Positions 52,584-64,000 of a stretch of 64,000 nt of DNA are shown piece after piece. This DNA comes from Archegozetes longisetosus (Eukaryota > Arthropoda > Arachnida > Sarcoptiformes > Trhypochthoniidae), in contig JAEMBT020000002.1 in the NCBI GenBank assembly GCA_018873245.2, positions 9,708,001 to 9,772,000 of the forward strand. The letters run 5' to 3'. The notes under the pieces are model-generated. The model ran no database searches. It worked only from the letters and a program-made list of their open reading frames with translations, and was not told the DNA's origin. The position numbers were made by a program, and so were the translations under genes. The number at the start of each line of letters is the position of its first letter. Position 1 is the stretch's first letter.

Positions 52584-53527
52584 TCAATTATATTTTCTGA
52601 TATTTTTATTAAGTTATTTTGAAAAGATTCAGCTCCAACCCTACCATAAGATTCAGTCAATAAATCATTTCTTTGGTTTTGAACACTATTTTAGTGATCA
52701 AGTGATTTTAATTAAAAACTGATGATTAAGCAATAAGATTTTTTCATGTTTTCAATTTTATTCATTAGTAATTTCCCATCTAATATTAAACAAAAATTGT
52801 TTCTAAATTTGGGGAAATTTTTATTTAAAAAAACGGATTGTATATTAATTCCAACGGCTATCATAAAAGATGAATTGTAGACCAAGAATCCAATGAAATA
52901 GTATCAGTGACTAGAAAAGACCAATGGGATGTGGCAAAGATTCAGACCTAATTAATTGACTTAGCCCCTCTACTACATGCCAGCACGTCTTCCAAAATCA
53001 GTATCCCCTCAAAGATACATAATTAAATTTTATCGATTTCATCACACCTAATTATATCTTTCAATAAACTTTTAAACTAAAAATTTTCATAATAAATTCA
53101 AATTTTAAAAAATAATGACCAAAAGATTTTTCTAGATTTGAGCGTTAAGGAATATTATTAAAACAGTGATCAGCCCTTTCTTGCATGATTGCCTAAATGT
53201 TAAATATTTAGACACCAAAATCAATGCCATTTGTCACAAACTGGTTTAAAAGTGTGACCTTAAAGGATTTTGTCAATTAAATGTTTAACGTAAAACCAAT
53301 AAAGAGTACTCAATTTTATTGACTGGTGATGTAGTATGAAATAAAAACATGAATGTGCACGTTAAATAATTAAGTGAATTAAATTATTTATGCTGAGCTT
53401 AACGTTAAACAACTATCAAACTAAAACTTTTATGATATGTTTTATACACTGAGTAGTTCTCGTATTTCATATCCATTTAAAACTCAATACATTAGATAAG
53501 CTATAAACTATTTAAATTAACGAATAT
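52584..53527. other. Non-coding stretch
   Basis: AT-rich; nothing recognisable between the fold-back element and the Spätzle-like gene. Confidence 0.4.
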
Positions 53528-54879
53528 TCATTTATTTGATTGGCTTTGCTTTTTAGCTCTCAAACTTCTTCCAAGAATTTCATTAGATTTGACATAACAG
53601 GCACAACAAGAGGGAAATTTGAAAGTATCAGAATATGTTCTCTTCTCAGTTGGATGTAAAGCAAGTAAACGCTTATAAGAATACTTCTGTCGACATCGAG
53701 AAAAATACCCGGAGGCAAGTTTTTGTCCAAATAAGCGCAAGGCTTGCCTTCTTTCCTGTTTAGAATCCAATTCAATTAGTTAATAGAATAGGAGTGAATA
53801 TATGAAACAAAAGTATAACTGACTCGCATATTTCTGCCACAACTGCTTGTGTGTACTCCACCTCATTGACCACATAAATCCATTGATTTGCTTGATTTTT
53901 CGCCATCTTTGGATATATGACCCGAGGTATTCTGCGGCACACTCTTTCTTCAGATAAGTCATCATCTATATATGATTTCCTTCCGTCTATATCTTTGGTG
54001 CCGAATATTTCCAAGAATTCCACTGGAGAATATTCTACTTCCTGCTTTACAGCTGTCCTTTAAATGAATCATTCGGAGATTAGACCAAAGTCAAAACAAG
54101 ATACATAAATAAGTTGTTATCGAAAACTTGCGTTGATTTTCAGTGAAACTTATATCGTTAATTGCATATCAAGCCGTTTATTTATTAAGCTGTTTCCGTA
54201 CTAAGCCGCGACTACTACACACGCTTCAAAAACCGATTCCTGTTAAGCCGTTCTTTATAAATAAGAAAACAGCTTCATATGGGAGCGCAATTTGACTCAC
54301 GTGCAGAAGTCACGGCTTGATACAGAGACGGCCTAATAAGGAAACGACTTGATGTGCAACTTGTGATAGTAATAGAAAACTATACAAACTTTGGGTAATT
54401 GTTGACGGATTCACAAAATGTGTCATCAGGTGTTGTCAAGCAATGTGGCCTTCCAGCTGAATCAAGATCAGGCAACAAAACTTTTGCCCTCGGGACTATA
54501 CTCGTTTCTGAATACTTCTGATCCAATTCCGAGTCCTTTCAAAGAGCCTTAAGTAAAACTTTGGACATTGACAGCCTGATTCAAATGGAACTCACTCTAT
54601 TGTTTGCGTTTGATGAATCATAAATAGGAGTAACGTTTCCATAGTCCAAATGTATATCTCTTCTTCTCGAATTATAAGAATTAGAACTATTGACTGCCTT
54701 TATTATACTTCGGGCTCTATTGGTCGGCCCACTATTCACTTCAACGATAACTTGAATAGAACTAAGTAATAATATCGCTATTAAATGCTTGAAAAAAAAG
54801 AAAAATTCAAAATACTAATTAAGCTTTTAGTCGATAGAAGGATACGAAAAATGAAAAAATTAAAGTTTATACCAACCAT
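53528..54879 (-). CDS. Spätzle-like secreted cystine-knot ligand, one apparent frameshift
   Basis: Exons on the minus strand: 54879-54877 (ATG only), 54787-54596, 54535-54390, 54057-53824, 53755-53528 (TGA). With one extra base they give about 267 aa. The start joins ATG to HLIAILLLSS, a signal peptide; this three-base first exon is the least certain part. The prodomain contains HCLTTPDDTFCESVNNYP. The C-terminal knot has RVCRRIPRVIYPK, WIYVVNEVEYTQAVVAEIC, GKPCAYL, SRCRQKYSYKRLLAL and FKFPSCCACYVK, with all seven conserved Cys. Spätzle proteins are cleaved extracellularly and activate Toll receptors in arthropod development and immunity. The frame changes at a run of five A on the plus strand (53701-53705), between LPPGIF and SRCRQ, consistent with one missing base. 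Which Spätzle paralogue it is cannot be told. Confidence 0.85.
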
Positions 54880-55880
54880 TATAAAAATGCATCGCCTCAA
54901 ATAAATTCAAGTAAATATTTTTAATGTGAAGCTGACAAACAAAATAACTGATGTCACTAAATTATTAGTTACTTACAAACTAAAGTTAAACTAAACTTAA
55001 GGTACACAACAAATAGTAGAGAAATTAGTTGTTAAGCGCCAAACACATCTGGTATTTATCTACTTAAGAACTAAATCGTTAGACTAAGTTCTCGTGAAAC
55101 TTTCAGATAGAAGTGAATGAAGGTCACCTTTTTATTTAAAATACCATTTGAATATAACCTGAGGACATTAATAGAGTCAATAAGTATGATGTCAATCTCT
55201 TTTTATAAATTTAGCCAATGAGCAAACCGAATAGTGATGGCTAAACTCGATAATAATAAACTCGACTCATTTTAACTTCTTTTAGCTTCTTTCAACTTCT
55301 TTTATCTTTAATAATTAGTCTTCAAAGACGCACGAACAACGTTACTCCATTAAGAACTGGCTTTTAAATTTGACGCACTAATTTATTGAATAACTTTCTC
55401 TGGCCTGACAATCAGCTCAAACTAGCTCTTTTTGTAGGTTAGCCAGCTTTTAATGCCCAATCTTTACCCAATTTATATGTATTTCCACACCAATTATGCC
55501 TGATCATTTATCTCCTGCTCCGTCACATTTTCAAACTCCTCCTCTTTTCTTAAAATTCTTTAATTAGTTTGAGTACACTTTTTAGTTTAGACGCTTTTTT
55601 ACTCTATTATAGTAATCTCAACAGTTTTTATTGAGCGGGAGAGATACTTATGATCAGATCTACTCTTGTTTAACGTTTATCAAATAAGTTTCATATTTAT
55701 TTTACAAAATCCATGAAAAATTACATATAATTATGGAAAATTACAAGAAGTAACTATAAAGACATCTGAAATATTGCCAATAAGTGTGTAAGAATCATAA
55801 ACAAGGTTGTTGACAACATTAATGATTGATAAAAGTTATGCTCAAGGCACGTGTATTTATTAAGTGTCCAATCATGAGTT
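54880..55880. other. Intergenic stretch between the Spätzle-like and FAM149-like genes
   Basis: It probably holds the promoter of the minus-strand Spätzle-like gene. A pyrimidine-rich 10-base repeat (TTTTAACTTC-like, about four copies) lies at 55270-55310. No coding region seen. Confidence 0.4.
55856..55861 (-). terminator. Probable polyadenylation signal of the FAM149-like gene
   Basis: AATAAA on the minus strand about 20 bases after the TGA stop at 55881-55883. Confidence 0.45.
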
Positions 55881-57412
55881 TCAGAATTTAGAGTTTGGTA
55901 AATTCGAATTCTTCTTATGATTCAGAATATTCGAGTTTTGCACTTTATGTTTTTCAGTTTGCGGATGGATTCTTATGTTAGAGCAAACTCTTTCTTCTAG
56001 GTTTCTTGATCGACACAAAATCTGTTCTATTGATAGGAGTGGAGGAGGCTTTGGAAAGGCTGAAAATATAAATATAGCTTAACTTTTATTGATCTTGTAA
56101 TTCATTAATTATTCATAACTAATCAAATGCAATAAGGCTATTAAAGTGAGTCTTTAAACATCTAAAATCACAGTAAACTTATTTCTTTAACTCTTTATTT
56201 TGATAAATGTTTGTTTTGATCATTCGCCACAAACCGATTGCTGATTAAATCAATAAATTATGGAAAAATACAGATCAAAAACAGCAATTAATAATTATTT
56301 GAATTTATTTTCTCATTCGGTCATAAGCTAACATAAAATGATCATTTCAGGCTGTAATACAGAATCTAGCATGTAATTGCTGTAAATCTGGTTCATATTT
56401 AAATTACACTAATACAGAATGAGGCTAACCTAATCTAATCTAACTTAAACTTATACTACTATTGCAGAGCAAGGTTGACAACAGTTTCATGAAAGATTCT
56501 GTATTGAAAACTTATATATAAAGCTATATAAAGATTTTTGCATGCATTTTTGAACAATAACGATTTGATAGTAACAAATATTTTCCAATTTTTCCAGAGT
56601 TACTTAAAGTTCAATAAACATTTAACTATTGTATGAACAAATGTTAATATTAAATAATTTAATAAACCTATTATTCAATTCTTACTTTTGCAAATTGTTG
56701 GCACATTCGGTCGTTTTTGATTAGTTTTCGAAAGAGTTGGGTATCCAATGGGCGGAAGAACTAATGGCTTCTGACCTGATTTTGAGTTGAGATCATTTTT
56801 TATTTCTTTTATAGTATTTGATGGCATTTTACTAATGGATTCGAGTTTTGTAACTTTTGATACAAATGTTTGCTCCGATAGACTTCTTTGTTCGTGACCC
56901 AGTTTTGAACTTATCTGTTGGACAATTTCAAACATTAGATATAAATCTGTTGAAAATTTCTGCTCAAATGCGACACTTGAAGTAATCTATGAATAATTAC
57001 TAACCTTCGGAGCGGATAGTGACTTCAATTTTTGGGTTTTTTTGTTATTAATCTTCAAACTATTGCTAGAAATAAAACATTAGTAATGAGATGACTTAGA
57101 AATAAACCATTTCTATTCATAATCAATTGAATACTTGTCCATTTTCTTCATAAATTTATTCTTCCACACGAGACATTCTTCTATCAACTCAGTTGAGAAC
57201 TCTTTAGGGATGTTGGCATCAAAAAAGATTACATTATCAATAGAGTCGAGCAAATTTTGCAAATGACATTCAGTTTGCTGATCACATGCCTATAGAAAAA
57301 TAAGAGACTAATAAAATGAGTCTCAATGTTATCATAAATGAATGATTACATCTTCCCACGAGAGAGAACTTGAAGACCTTTCAGTATCGATACTCCAAAC
57401 GGTTGAGCTCAT
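55881..57412 (-). CDS. Short FAM149/DUF3719-like protein
   Basis: Five exons on the minus strand: 57412-57350, 57289-57135, 57065-57005, 56914-56686, 56059-55881 (TGA). They total 687 bases and join in frame for 228 aa, so the gene looks complete and intact. The start is MSSTVWSIDTERSSSSLSWE. It continues LQNLLDSIDNVIFFD and LIEECLVWKNKF, which fit the DUF3719 pattern (S-SW, then ID-LF/Y, then EC-W-F). Later, LVLPPIGYPTL and PPLLSIEQILCRSRNLEE resemble the LLPPIG and SVEEIL segments near the C-terminus of vertebrate FAM149B1. Vertebrate FAM149B1 is much longer (more than 500 aa) and is linked to cilia and Joubert syndrome. The family call rests on remembered motif similarity. A lineage-specific unnamed protein is the alternative. 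Confidence 0.62.
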
Positions 57413-60400
57413 TAGAAATGGTTATTATTAGATCTATTATGCATCTCTAATAAGTTATACATTAACTTTGCTTCACTTTAATTATCTATTTCGATATTAT
57501 CATTGCTTCTATTTAGAGCAAAATCTATTTTATTTATTCATTTAAAGCTTCAGCGCTAACAATGCTCTCATATTTGAATCTATGCATAGCAAGTATATTC
57601 AATTGCGATATGGATACATAAAAAGTTATTAAACTTGTTTATGTTTGGAAGTGGTAGGACTTAGCTATACAAAAGGTTATGTTCTAAATGAGTCTCCATA
57701 GAAACCATTCAAAATATTAGTACAGTTTAAATAACAAAAATCTTATTGGAAATTAGAATTCATTTAAACTTTAGAAGATTCAATGCAAAAGTAAACCAAT
57801 TCAGCAAGAAGGTGGACGACTAGATTTTCTAATTTGATTCTCAAAAATTCAAGCCATTCACTAGTTTTTGTAACTTTTAAATTGTCTACGGAAATTATAA
57901 ATACCTTTCTTTATCTTATACCTCATTAGATTGAACATCTTTTTGTTTTGATCTATTGAATCCCTTGATTGTAAGTCAAATGTAATGAAATTATTGGATA
58001 GACTCGTGTCCGTAATGCTAGTTTTACGTTCGAACTAAGCTGCTTTAAATTAGTCTCAAAATGCCTTATCTCAAAACGGCTCAATCGAAATGGGTTAGGT
58101 GTGAAACAGGATTACACGAATAGTTGAAATTTACTCTAAAACGGATAAAAGGTGCTTAGGCAACAGTTTTCAATATTGCTGGCGTCCTATGAATGAAGCA
58201 TTAAATCCTGCATTATTGGTTAAAACATCAAGTTTTCCAGTTTCAATAATCAAAATTCATATGAGCTGTGGATCAAATAGAGAAAAAAATTGAGATAAAT
58301 ATGATGAAAACTTGAGCTTTTTTATTGAGTAGACTGTACTCAGAATAGTAAAGTGTCGGTAAAGTATCTTTTCCTATGTGTAGAAGTGCTTAGCAGGGAA
58401 GCAAAGGTTGAATGAAACGCCATGTTATCATATAAGAATGTTATGACGTAATATAGGATTGAATGCATGCGCGAACAAATCAAATATTGAACACTATCTC
58501 TAACGAAATTACAGTCTTATTTTTACGTGAATTTTATTATTTTCCAAACGATCATTTGCATCACATTGGATGAGATATCAGTGAAAGAAAGGTATTTATA
58601 AGCGTTTAATTGATTTTCGTTATGATTTCTTGCATGAACTGCTTCAATGTATTATTCATTTTTAATAGCAGTTACTGTCTATTAATATAAGTGGAAAACA
58701 GATATTTTTTGCATATTCAGTGTGTTTATTACGCTCAAACTGCTTATACACATATATATACATATATATACTGACTATAATATGTATATATTCCGCGCGT
58801 ATATATTTCTGGCTCTATATATCAAATGCTATTAATTGAGCTGAAGAAGTGATGCGTCGCTTAACCTAACGTGAATAGTGAGACATTTTTTATGTTATTC
58901 TCTATTTAGAGAAGTAAGAAAAATAAAGGCCATCTTCTCCTAACTTGTGAGCTTTTCCTAAATATAGCACTATTCTGATGATCAATTTGCCTCTTCATAG
59001 AGAGCTATTTGCTATGATTAGCCTTTAGGAGTATGTCTCGCTTACATTATCGAAAACCTTATTTATCTTATGTAATCGTTTGTTTTCACTTAAGTTCTAT
59101 TGAGAGTGAACACAAACAATTAAGTTACTTATTGATTAAAATGCTACCTTCACATTAATTGCAACAGTGGTTTGTTTTAATTCAATCGTATTTCAATACA
59201 AACTCGAGCGTTACTAATGTTTTATTCAAATTGCTTTTCAAATATTAAGAGCTACTCAAAAATTGATATCGAAACTAATGATAATCTTACCGAGGATTTC
59301 AACCTAACAAAAATATTTTTTCGATTAAGAAAATAGATTTCAGTTAAAAAATATTGTCTCAAAATTGAAGTAAAGACTAATGAGTTGAAATATAATAAAA
59401 ATGTTTAAATCGACTATTTGATAGAAAGAGAGTGGTTTATGAGTTGATTAACTAGACTAATTAATAGATGATTGCCAATTGTTTATGAGATCAGTTTTCT
59501 CCATATACATAATATAACACACAGCAAAGACTGACTATCTGGAGACATGAAGTTAAGTCTTTTTTAAAAACGCCATAAATAAGTCCATAAGAAATAAGAG
59601 CTTATTCTTTGTTCTTTTATAAGAAGAGCTTAACAACATTTTCAACACAGACAGGTTTGACTGTACGCTAACATATGATTACATAACATAAAAATAATAT
59701 AAAGAATTGATATTTCATAAAATATAATATATTTTATGACCACATTCCTCATGCAATTATTAATACAACCTTTTTATGAGTTATGAGTTTTATTCTCTAA
59801 TAGTATTGAAAGTCAATCTTTTTCTTCTTTCAAAAGCCTTTTAGTATGAGATTTTATATTTTATTCAACGTTTGATCATATATCGAGTCGGTTTGCACTG
59901 AAAGGCTTCGCTGTATTAATCGGTTGTTTAGTTTGAGCTTAATTACAAAAACATTAGAATTTGTTCGTCACTTCTAAGAAATAGTTATGCAATGGTTGGA
60001 TTGTATTTAAATTGTTTACTGACTTAGAGGTGCGTCTCATTCACATAATTGATTGATGATCGGAATCCATAAAAAATGTGTGTCAGTTATATTGGTTTCA
60101 ACTCAATAAGATTTGATCATTCATTCTGTTGAAGGTCCTACGGTTGGACTTATGATTGAAGGTCAACATTTAGTTAAACGCATCACAGTAAGGGAATAGC
60201 CTTTTTTAGCTTGTTTTCTATTCTCAATACTGTTGTCATTTTACCACTTATTTTGCTCTCTATAAAATCAAATCTCGGCTCAAATTACATAAATAATTGA
60301 AAAAATCGGTAATGTTTGCAAAACAAGTGCAAAATAACTGCAAAATGTTGAGTACGATTTGGTTGAAATTAGAATGGTTTACTCAAATTTGCTAAATCTA

Positions 60401-60759
60401 GCCTTGATCTGAGTTTTTCAAACTGAAAACGTCATTTTATTAAGCAAACGGATCAATGTATTAGACCTGACACATAATCGAATCATTTTTTCTGTTAGAA
60501 TCCATGAAAACACTTGGGTAGAGATTAGAAAATTAGCCTAATTGAAAATGTTCGGCCATCTTATAATAGGCTTATTGGTAAATTAATTTATTCGTGTTTA
60601 AGTTTGAAAATATATTTTTATGGAAATCAAATGTTCTCAATCAGAAGTGAAATGACAAAAATTCAGAATGATTATATGAAAACTTGTAATACATGGTGTG
60701 GTCATTAGATTTTAGTATTGAGCAAATTTATCCATAAACCTATTTATTATTGGGACTTA
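57413..60759. other. Non-coding stretch
   Basis: No gene seen. A CATATATATA microsatellite lies at 58749-58771. Promoter elements of the FAM149-like gene are presumably near 57.4-57.6 kb. Confidence 0.4.
58749..58771. repeat. CATATATATA microsatellite
   Basis: Two CATATATATA blocks in tandem, followed by further TA-rich sequence. Confidence 0.6.
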
Positions 60760-61103
60760 AAGCGTTTTTCGATTGCTTTTAACGGAACGGCAAATAACTT
60801 TAACGTTTCGTCAAAACTAAATAACGCAATCGATTACTTTTGAGCAATGCATCGAATTGCAAACATTTATGAGATTGTAAACACATTTTAAACCATTAAG
60901 TTATGGATGAGATTAATGTGGATATAGTTTTAGTTTTATAATTCATATTTAGTTAAATTTCCAAATTTTGTAAACATTTAACAGTTATATATAAAAAGTA
61001 TTTGCTGTTATTTAGTTTTGACGAAACGTTAAAGTTATTTGCGGGCGACGGTCGAGCCGTTAAAGTTATTTGCCGTTCCGTTAAAAGCAATCGAAAAACA
61101 CTG
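60760..61103. mobile_element. TIR element with near-perfect 44-bp inverted ends
   Basis: GTTTTTCGATTGCTTTTAAC with GGAACGGCAAATAACTTTAA at the left is repeated inverted and almost without mismatch at the right (TTAAAGTTATTTGCCGTTCC with GTTAAAAGCAATCGAAAAAC). A further inner pair (TTTCGTCAAAACTAAATAAC / TTATTTAGTTTTGACGAAAC) extends the arms. The right arm carries an extra block of about 30 bases (GCGGGCGACGGTCGAGCC plus a repeat of CGTTAAAGTTATTTG). The CAGTG-like right end (read inward) suggests a hAT-type MITE, but no 8-bp duplication was found. Confidence 0.8.
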
Positions 61104-61950
61104 TATTCTGATCGAAGTTCTAGCGAAAATCCAATCTTCGTCTTTCCAATCAATCTCTGATTCATTTCCTTTTTAACTGATATTTCCTGAAATTAAGCTT
61201 TCATTCAAATGTAGTCAACACTAAAGTTCGCATTTCTTGTCTAAACTTAGTCGTCTCTTTTGCTAACAAGCAGTCAAAACAAAAACGCAGTCACCTCTCG
61301 TTATAATGAGCATTCTAATGGACTATAAATCGGTTGATTACAACTGCAGTTCACTAAACCAGACTTGATTATAGAGAGAGTCGACTGTATATTATTTTCT
61401 ATCTATTTACGAGTTAAAGATATGACTTTCAAAAATGTTTTATTTATTTCGATAGATCAGAATCAGGTTCAAATGAAGATTTAAACTGAGAGGACTGATT
61501 AGAAGGGAGTCCGGTCGGTTAACGCATCTCACCATTGCCATTAATTTCGATTTGACGAATGTTGTCGCTTAGAATTGTCTCTTGTCGATCATTGAAACAG
61601 CCCTGAATTCAATAATGTTTGTCGATCGGGATCTTAATCTTGTAACTCATTAGTTGTGATCACTTCATCATTAAGTCGCATATACTAAGTTCGCTTGATA
61701 TCAAGAATTCAGTTTCATCGCAAACATAAGCCTTCCGACATCAAGACAATTCCGAATAGTTTGTACTCTCACTTGTCACGACTATCTTCAATAATGTGAA
61801 AATTGTTGCGATACTTTTCTCTGACAGTAATGGACTTGTCTTAGATGTTTTTTGGTAAATACGTTTCGATCAATTTAATGACTTGTTTATTTAGCTCTTG
61901 TTTTTGATTAAAGATAGAAAAAGAATAAAATCGTTAAATAAGTATTAATA

Positions 61951-64000
61951 ATGAAGGCGCGTATGAGAAGAACCTCGGCGTCAATAGATGTAACGTATTC
62001 AGAGCAAAGCGGTTCTGACGAGACTCTGCACTGCAATAATTCAAAGGTATAGCAGCTTAATGAAACAAAAGTTCAATCGATTGCTCTAAAAATTGTGCAA
62101 TATTCTTATTTTTATATTGATTCACTTGTGTTTTCTTATCAGAGTTTGGACATAAATGTACCTGAGAGTCGCATAGATCGCATGCGGAAACTTCTTAGTT
62201 CTCCACTGTTAAGGCGAAAGCCTAATTGCCATAAGTCAGTCACTTCAATGCCGCACTCGTCTGAATCTAAAGTGTTTGGTGTTTCACTCGAACTACTATC
62301 TCATCATAACCCGAAACTAAGTCACGAACCGTTCATTCCCTTTGTAATAACTCGTTTGTGTAATTATATTGAAGATTCGGGCGGATTATTACAGGAAGGA
62401 CTCTTTCGGATTAGTGGAAATGTCAAAATGATTGATAGACTGAAGCATTCATTTGACTCAACAGGTGATGCTCCACTCGAAACTGAAGGCGATATCGCAT
62501 CAGCTTCTGCTTTATTGAAACTATTCTTAAGAGAACTTCCAGAACCACTCATTCCTGAAAGTACACAATTCTTAGATGTCATCAGAAGTAATTATGATAT
62601 TTTGTTTGAGTCGTTGATTCAAATCTAAGTCGAAGTACAATCTTTGCAGATTATAACAGCGACAAAGAAACCCATGTCTATAATCTTAGAAGTTTGGTTT
62701 CAAGACTGCCCGATGAAAATTTTTATACTTTAAAATACTTGTCTAGTTTTCTCAACAGAATTGCTCTTCAAGAAGAAAATAGAATGACTTCTTCGAATTT
62801 AGGTAATTAAGTCTTTTATTGATGATCGATAGTTATTCGTCTCGATTTTCATTTCAGGTATTGTTTTTGCACCAAATATATTCAGGTAATGTATTAATAG
62901 TAACAACATAAATACAACTCTGTCTAATCGATCATTTAATTACAGAGTTTGTGTTGATAACTTTCAAGGATTGCGCGAACAGTCCTTTGCCAATGAAATC
63001 GTTTCACTTTTCATCACTAATCACGATCAGATATTCAGCGAAGAATCATTTCCAGATTCAGTCGATAATCCATGTCATTCTTTGTGTCCGTTGACGGTAG
63101 AAATTCCAGATATAGGCATCGATGAAGTGTTAGCGCCAATTTCATCAAGTTATGAGGAGAATAAGCCGAGGTCTGAAGTACCAGCTCTACTTCTGCATAG
63201 TTTTGCTAATGAGAAACAGACAAGCAGAAAGCGTAAAGAAAGTAAATCTAATTCAAGTTGCCAGTTGCGTTCCAGTTCTGAAGAAATGCTGGTTGACTTT
63301 AAGGATAAGGAAATGCGTCGCTGTAGTAGTCACGAAGGTATTTTCAAGCAAACTTTAACTAAAGCTGTCAACAAACTGGAGAATTTGAACGTTTCGAACA
63401 GTTCGAGTCCTCATCCGCCAGAAGCCAAACGAAGGGAATTAGAGAGCAATATCTTTTATGAATTGAACAGAAATACCAATAAAGGCTTGAATCAAAGGTC
63501 TGACAGTGTTCAACAAAATGAAGACCAGATTCCAGAACTTAAAGTTTTTTGTCCGAATGATGATTGTCTTAATGTGGATAAATGTAATAATATGTCGAAC
63601 GATATGGAAGAAAACGATGAAAATTTTGACTGCAATGGTGTTTTGTTCAAAACATGTCAGCCGACGCTTTTATCAGACGAGAGGAATTCTCGTCCCTTGT
63701 TAGAAATAACTCCGAGTGAAAATCTGAATAATATCAATTCAATCAACTGTGAGCCAGGATTCATTTCATCCAAAAAACACTCAATCGATGCTGAAACTTA
63801 TGATCTCAAAGAAAAAATTCCTCATTTGGACTTTAAGACATTGTATCAGAATTCAGACCTAAACGGACCAATACTTTCAGAACATCGATACAGTTGGCCA
63901 CGAACTTCTCAAGATGTAGAATCACATTCATCACAAGATCATCCTGCGAACAGTCCATCGAATTCGATATCACAGTTTTTGAAGAAGGCGATTTCGTACG
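61951..64000 (+). CDS. FAM13-type RhoGAP protein (3' end beyond the window)
   Basis: Exons: 61951-62046, 62143-62587, 62650-62802, 62858-62885, then 62946 to the window edge, still open. The 592 complete codons visible are in frame. ATG 61951 is the first Met of an exon ending in a clean donor. After a basic region (RMRKLLSSPLLRRK) a RhoGAP domain spans about residues 76-260. It has the Arg finger in EGLFRISGN (Arg121), LLKLFLRELPEPLIP, LKYLSSFLNRIA and the SSNLGIVFAPN block with its conserved Asn. It would stimulate GTP hydrolysis by Rho-family GTPases at membrane or cytoskeleton. The domain sits at the N-terminus and is followed by a long, Ser/Asn/Glu-rich, probably disordered region, the arrangement of FAM13A/B. 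The 28-base exon (GIVFAPNIF) is a microexon. The family name is from remembered similarity; the RhoGAP assignment is firm. Confidence 0.85.

Noticed and set aside
62364-62582. Minus-strand ORF within the RhoGAP exon
   Set aside because: Shadow of the plus-strand RhoGAP coding sequence.

Overview
The window is AT-rich eukaryotic nuclear DNA with short-to-medium GT-AG introns, many small exons and several kinds of inverted-repeat transposon remnants. A Spätzle-type cystine-knot ligand, a family found in arthropods, together with Pde11- and GPR158/Smog-type genes whose closest remembered matches are arthropod, points to an arthropod. A chelicerate such as a mite is plausible but is not proven by the sequence. 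I saw no bacterial operon, CRISPR array, plasmid origin, rRNA or convincing tRNA.

Layout. (1) 0.4-3.1 kb, plus strand: an 11-exon secreted Gly/Lys/His/Tyr-rich protein with an acidic Ser/Glu region, preceded by a TATA box. (2) 5.4-12.3 kb, minus strand: a class C orphan GPCR of the GPR158/GPR179/Smog group, 10 exons found, extreme N-terminus not found. (3) 12.3-23.9 kb: no supported gene, one palindromic MITE. (4) 23.9-33.2 kb, minus strand: a complete PDE11-type cyclic nucleotide phosphodiesterase in 16 exons that join in frame, about 984 aa, with a possible extra 5' exon at 41.5 kb. (5) 33.2-49.4 kb: mostly non-coding, with inverted-repeat elements, a pogo/Tigger-like element, a miRNA-like hairpin and satellites. 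(6) 49.4-50.4 kb, minus: an LRMDA orthologue. (7) 53.5-54.9 kb, minus: a Spätzle-like ligand. (8) 55.9-57.4 kb, minus: a short FAM149/DUF3719-like protein. (9) 57.4-61.9 kb: non-coding, with a TIR element. (10) 61.95 kb to the window end, plus: a FAM13-type RhoGAP, cut by the window edge.

How the genes relate. They are unrelated neighbours rather than a functional cluster. Two belong to signalling pathways (an orphan GPCR and a cAMP/cGMP phosphodiesterase), one is a Toll-pathway ligand, one is a RhoGAP, and two are linked in vertebrates to Rab/pigment-organelle trafficking (LRMDA) and to cilia (FAM149). Exon boundaries were set by hand from GT/AG signals, reading-frame phase and remembered family motifs. 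No database search was run.

A recurring oddity: three genes (the Gly/Lys-rich protein, LRMDA, Spätzle-like) each lack exactly one base for an intact frame. In two of them the gap falls at a run of five A/T bases, which fits uncorrected homopolymer errors in a long-read assembly at least as well as real gene loss.
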